Below, piece after piece: positions 57,915 to 62,000 of a stretch of 62,000 bases of DNA. The stretch is from Symbiodinium natans (taxonomy: Eukaryota > Sar > Dinophyceae > Suessiales > Symbiodiniaceae): positions 1 to 62,000 of the forward strand of contig CAJNDS010000191.1 of the NCBI GenBank assembly GCA_905221605.1, written 5' to 3'. A program made the translations under genes and the position numbers. Below the pieces are notes generated by a model, which saw nothing but the letters and a program-made list of their open reading frames with translations, did no database searches and had not been told where the DNA came from. How positions within the stretch are numbered: position 1 is the stretch's first letter; the number at the start of each line of letters is the position of its first letter.

Positions 57915-57990
57915 TGTCATGTCATATGTATATATATGTATATATATATATATACATATATGTATGTATATATACATATACAGATACCAA
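57915..57990 (+). repeat. TA/TATG microsatellite
   Basis: Alternating TATATA and TATG units of about 75 bases. Confidence 0.9.
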
Positions 57991-58251
57991 TTCGCTTGTA
58001 CTCTCTGTGTATGCCCCACCTTGTGCATCAGTACGTCTAAGTCCAAGGCAAAGCTTGGCGGGCACCACTCACTTCTCGAGCGCACCGTTTAGCTTGCTCG
58101 ATGTTGTTGATGTGTCTGGTTTGCAGCTCCTCATGAGGACCCAGAAGCAGTGCTGAGGCAAAGGTGTGGAGTTTCGGATGTGGGGTGCCGGTACCAATGT
58201 GCTTGTGGAAGCCCGTACCAATCCCTACTTGCCTGTCTTGGCTCGGCCCTG

Positions 58252-58475
58252 TTTAGGGTTTAGGGTTTAGGGTTTAGGGTTCCTTGAAGGTAGGCCAAAG
58301 GATCTGCGAACCACGGAGCTCTCCAAAGCAACCAAACCAACCGCTGATATGCAAATGAACGACAGCGCGCTCAAGCCAACTCTCCTCCAGACGCATCTCC
58401 AACTCCTCCCTCTTCTCGTGGGACTCCTCCAAGACCCTAAACCCTAAACCCTAAACCCTCAACCCTAAACCCTTC
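58252..58475. repeat. Telomere-like arrays flanking a predicted exon
   Basis: TTTAGGG (about four units) at 58252-58281 and CCCTAAA (about five units) at 58435-58475 face each other across the exon at 58364-58436. Confidence 0.9.
58364..58436 (-). CDS. Coiled-coil micro-exon, 73 nt, whose acceptor AG lies in a telomere-like unit
   Basis: On the minus strand GGGTTTAGGGTTTAG|GGTCTTGGAG provides the acceptor from the repeat itself; the donor is GTCGTT. It reads VLEESHEKREELEMRLEESW then LERA. The heptads are clear. Confidence 0.6.
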
Positions 58476-58782
58476 CCTAAACTGGAGTTCAGGGCGGCTT
58501 AGGGCTTTGCGTCAGGCCATGCTGCCCTTGAAGCCACTGCTTCTGCCTTTGGAAGCCATGGCTTACAGCCATGCGCCTAAACAGCTTAGGGTTTAGTGTT
58601 CAGGGTTTAGGGTTAAGCGCTTTCGTCTTTTCCTACTGGGGGGGGGGGGGGTGTGTACCCTGCCCTTGGCCAAGCAAGGATAGACTAGCGATAGACGTAA
58701 AGCCCTACCTAGACTGACTTGCCCAGAATAGCACTCACAATGCGATGAACACCGTTCAGGATGGGCACGAAATCCGACTACC

Positions 58783-59122
58783 CTAAACCTTAAACCCTAA
58801 ACCCGAAACTAAGCCCTGAACCTTAAACCCCAAACCCGAAACTAAGCCCTAAACCCTAAACCCTAAACCCTAAGCCCCAAACCTTAGGATTCGTGTTTAA
58901 TGCCCTTCGGGTTTCAGTTCGCCACGGGACCTTCACGTCCCCATCCAGCTGCTCGACCGACTTGTCGAAGACCGCCAGCGCAGCTTCCCCTTGCCTCTTG
59001 AACTTGAGGGGTTTAGGGTTTAGGGTTTGGGGTTTGGGGTTTAGGGTTTGGGGTTTGGGGTTTAGGGTTTGGGGCTTAGGGTTTAGGGTTTGGGGTTTAG
59101 GGTTTGGGGTTTAGGGCTAGGG
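58783..59122. repeat. Telomere-like arrays flanking a predicted exon
   Basis: CCCTAAA variants at 58783-58882 and TTTAGGG/TTTGGGG at 59009-59122 enclose the exon at 58931-58996. Confidence 0.9.
58931..58996 (-). CDS. Coiled-coil-like micro-exon, 66 nt (22 codons)
   Basis: The acceptor is CTCAAGTTCAAG, the donor GTCCCG; phase 0. It reads RQGEAALAVFDKSVEQLDGD then VK. Confidence 0.55.
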
Positions 59123-59129
59123 TTCACAG

Positions 59130-60890
59130 GGTTTATAGGGATAAGGGCGTGGGTGCTTTTCAGTGGTGGATTGTATTGGTTCAATAAAGGCCAGGTCGTC
59201 GATGCAGGATCTGAGAGTGCCTCTAGCTTGGACCGTGGCTCGGGCCGATGGTTTTAGGGTTTAGGGCAGTTTAGGGTTTAGGGGGCCCCTTGCCTCCTTA
59301 ATTATAAGATTGTTGCTTTGGGGCTTAGGGCTTGGCGGTGTCATAGTTCGATTTAACGCACTTATGAAAGCTGTCCTCAATCCGAAGCATAAGGCATTCT
59401 CCTTCCAGCAGCAAAAAAAATGACCCCGACGCTTGAGGAAATGCCAAACCCAAAATGGCTGCAGGAATTTGCTAGCGTCACCCTGATACCCCTAAAACCT
59501 TAAGAATTAAGGTCCCAAGCGCTGAACACTGAACCCTAAACTCGTAGAATTTAAAAATCATGCCCAAGTGCACCTCAGACCAAGGCCGTGTCGTCCCACA
59601 TCTCTGCACCCGGAGATCCATTAAACAAACCCAAAGCCCCGAAATCTTGTATAACTTGGCCGCCCTAAGTAGTCCTGTGACCCCTACAAGAACTACTCCT
59701 CAAACAGTAGAAGCCCATCACCTAAAAACCTTCCAACCCCTAATCCAAAAACGCCGTGAAACCAAACCGAAGCCTCAAACTCTCGAGCTCCAAGCAGCCC
59801 CCAAACTAACTGGGCGCCTGAGTCCTAGGTACCCACTGCCGGGTCGAACGCCTGCAGCAGCAGCCAAGAATCTCCAGGCTTCAGGATTTATACAGGGTTT
59901 GAAGGATGATATAGGGCGTGGTGTTCCCCAGCCTAGGAGGAGAAAAAAGATTGGGATCACACTACAGTACAGTCTACCTTGCGCCGCTTGAGCCATGCAG
60001 ACGTCTCGTTTTGGCTTAAGATTTCGGGTCTTGGGGCTGAGGGTGAACCAAGCCAAGGGTCCGGATCCAGCAAGTAGCTTTGAGCTTCAATGTAATCGTT
60101 TGAGGGTTGAAGGCGCGCGTATCATTTCTCGGAAGTCCCTTGGGCAATATCTCGTACTTGTCCCTTGGGGGGGTTTAGAGGCAAATATTCAAAAGCACAT
60201 CCTGGGCCATCCCGACATCATCCCGCCGTGGTTGGGGCTTTAGGGTTTAGGGTTCAGGGTTCGTTTGACGTGGGAACTGGTGCCCGAGACAGAGTAGAGC
60301 GTGGTGACGCAAACAAACATTCGGCTTTGAGGTTTCATGCTGAGTTTTACGAGTTGAGGGCTTTAGGTTTTCAGGCTTTTACGGTTTTAAGGCTTAGGGT
60401 CTTGGATCTCATCCAGGTCCATGTAGAAAACCGGCGCTTGTGGTGCCTGCGTCTACCAGCAACTGGTGGATCTCGGCCGAAACTTTGGTGCAGCGTGCCT
60501 CGCGCAAACGAAGGCCAACCACGAACCCCGACGTTCACACAGCGGGGACTGATCTAAATTGTGGGCCCTTTTGGGTATCTGTTCCAGCACATTCTGAGGG
60601 TTCCTAGGCTTCCGAAAAAGGCCCGTACTTTGTGGTTTCGACATCCGAGCCTAACTCAACGGCTCCGGGGTCTGGGTTTAGGGGCTTCGGGTTTAGGTTT
60701 AACCTGCGCATCTTGCGAGTCACTGAATCGTCGCCACGCAGCTCCGGCACTCTTGGGATGCTTTCCGAAAGAGAAGATTCACACTTGATGTCCTGATTGG
60801 GTTTTGCACTACTCGCTCTCCAAACACACTCAACATGCAAACTCGAAACCTTAAACCCCAATCCCCGAAATTCCGAGATGGTCGGCGGAC
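59130..60890. other. Intergenic/intronic stretch
   Basis: Scattered TTTAGGG words (59250-59285, 60240-60260) and ORFs without coding features (59560-59991, 60165-60557). A possible micro-exon near 59180-59215 on the minus strand reads LEALSDPASTTW. Confidence 0.4.
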
Positions 60891-60900
60891 TGTCATGTGC

Positions 60901-60930
60901 CTCATGAGCAGCTTTGGCTTGGGCACGCTC
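60901..60930 (-). CDS. Possible micro-exon, 30 nt (ERAQAKAAHE)
   Basis: The acceptor is CCCTATTTGCCAG, the donor GCACAT; phase 0. Short but of the same composition as the other coiled-coil exons. Another possible piece (LQSRMRLE) lies near 61105-61150. Confidence 0.35.
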
Positions 60931-61269
60931 CTGGCAAATAGGGTTTGAAGTTCGCAGGCTTCCGCCGGTTGAATCCGGCTGATGCTGCATGATGTCAGGA
61001 TTTGAGGGAAGGATTCCTGCGTTCAAGGCGCAAGGGGGTTGGCGCCAGACCTGTGGAAGCGGCCCAAGAAAGTTAGAGCAGGTTCACACAAGCCTCTATT
61101 GGGCAGGCAGCGTGACAGAACTCTAAGCGCATGCGAGATTGCAGCTCGTCGATCAGCAAGGAGGACTATCGTCTCACTGCTCATGAGTTTGAAGAATCAT
61201 GAAGAATCGTGGAAATTCTTGGAATGCATCCTGTGGCTGCCGCAGTTTGAACACTCTCCATTCTGCAAG

Positions 61270-61371
61270 CCCTAACCCCAAAACCCTAAACCCGAAACCC
61301 TAAACCCGAAACCCTAAACCCTAAACCCGAAACCCGAAACCCGAAACCCTAAACCCTAAACCCTAAACCGA
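61270..61371 (-). repeat. Interstitial CCCTAAA array with CCCGAAA variants
   Basis: About 14 units; every second or third unit is CCCGAAA, giving a partial higher-order pattern. From 61372 to the window end there is no supported gene, only a few TTTAGGG words. Confidence 0.9.
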
Positions 61372-62000
61372 CATCATGGCACCTCTTCCAAAGTCTTTGC
61401 CTCCCGACCTGGGCAACCGCTTCAGGGGAGGTGTCAGACAAGGGTCCAAGGTTTGGTGCTTCGGGTTTAGTTAGGGTTTAGGGGCTTGTAGAAATTGTAT
61501 AGGGCTTGGGTCCGCAGTTTTGGGAGGGGGCGATGTTCGACTCGGAAAGTTTTTCAGGTATAACTCTCTTTCACAAAATGCACCCGGACAAGGGCCCGTA
61601 AGGCCTCTCTCAGGGTATGGATGTCGGCAAGCAAAGAGGTTTAAGTACGTTCAGCATTCCAGTGCTTTTTGGCTCATCCAAACAACGACAAAAAATTGTC
61701 CGGGCACCAATTGTGTCAGGTCAAACCCGTACCCTGAAAAATGCGCAATCAAACAATTGAGCGTTGCAGTGTGTTTGGCCCTATCGAAATTGCAACCCTT
61801 TGAGACACATACAATCTCTATTCGTCCTTGTCTTCGAGGGTTACGGGTTTAGGGTTCAGGGTGGGTGTTGGGTAAGGAGCCCAACTTTTCAGCCGCCAAA
61901 CTCGCGATGATATGCACTCAAACCCAGCTCCTTTGACAAACCAACCAACCCTGAATCCAGAGCCCGAAGAAACCTGCACCCCCCAAGCCCCTACAACCGA

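Noticed and set aside
59450-59460. CCAAAATGGCT, complement of the middle of the spliced leader
   Set aside because: Eleven bases match but neither flank does; no gene follows in the right direction.

Overview
This window looks like nuclear DNA of a dinoflagellate, most likely a Symbiodiniaceae alga. The evidence is: G+C-rich DNA with short arrays of the 7-mer TTTAGGG (plant/alveolate-type telomere unit) in both orientations at more than a dozen internal sites; genes split by short introns that often begin GC and end AG, next to ordinary GT-AG introns; a LINE with a YVDD reverse transcriptase; lineage-typical ubiquitin-like/ankyrin and SGNH-hydrolase genes; and possible decayed spliced-leader remnants near genes. 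No bacterial operons, rRNA, tRNA or CRISPR were seen.

Layout. 1-5.3 kb: a decayed LINE on the minus strand (ORF1, zinc-knuckle region, 2A-like motif, endonuclease, reverse transcriptase) running off the left edge. 5.5-12 kb: intergenic DNA with a hairpin MITE, telomere-like arrays and G-rich satellites. 12.1-14.9 kb: an A+T-rich island that I read as a degraded polinton-like/virophage-like element (S74-type fibre domain, a probable double-jelly-roll capsid fragment, an integrase C-terminus with a frameshift). 15.9-17.1 kb: an intronless ubiquitin-like/ankyrin gene (-). 18.6-19.6 kb: a secreted SGNH hydrolase (-) with a 93-nt GC-AG intron. About 21-41 kb and again 58-61 kb: over twenty short (21-102 nt) minus-strand segments that have splice sites and encode coiled-coil heptads, separated by introns full of telomere-like repeats and small hairpin elements. 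This is probably one or two very finely split coiled-coil genes. A TauD/TfdA-like dioxygenase gene (-, 32.8-34.7 kb) lies among them, as do a second LINE remnant (RNase H, 37.6-39.1 kb) and several large microsatellites.

43-56.4 kb is a plus-strand gene island: a Gln-rich/zinc-ribbon gene, a 336-aa gene, a multi-exon gene whose 1.9-kb GC-AG intron carries a huge TG microsatellite, an overlapping 441-aa ORF in the +1 frame, and a 154-aa coiled-coil gene. I recognise no known family in this island with certainty. Fragments of its own exons are scattered and shuffled nearby (49.36-50.04 and 54.9-55.2 kb). In one of them a TTTAGGG array has replaced about 315 nt of exon sequence, which looks like break repair with telomeric DNA. 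The most interesting system here is this interplay of telomere-like repeats with exon boundaries and exon copies, together with the unrecognised gene island and the capsid/integrase relic.
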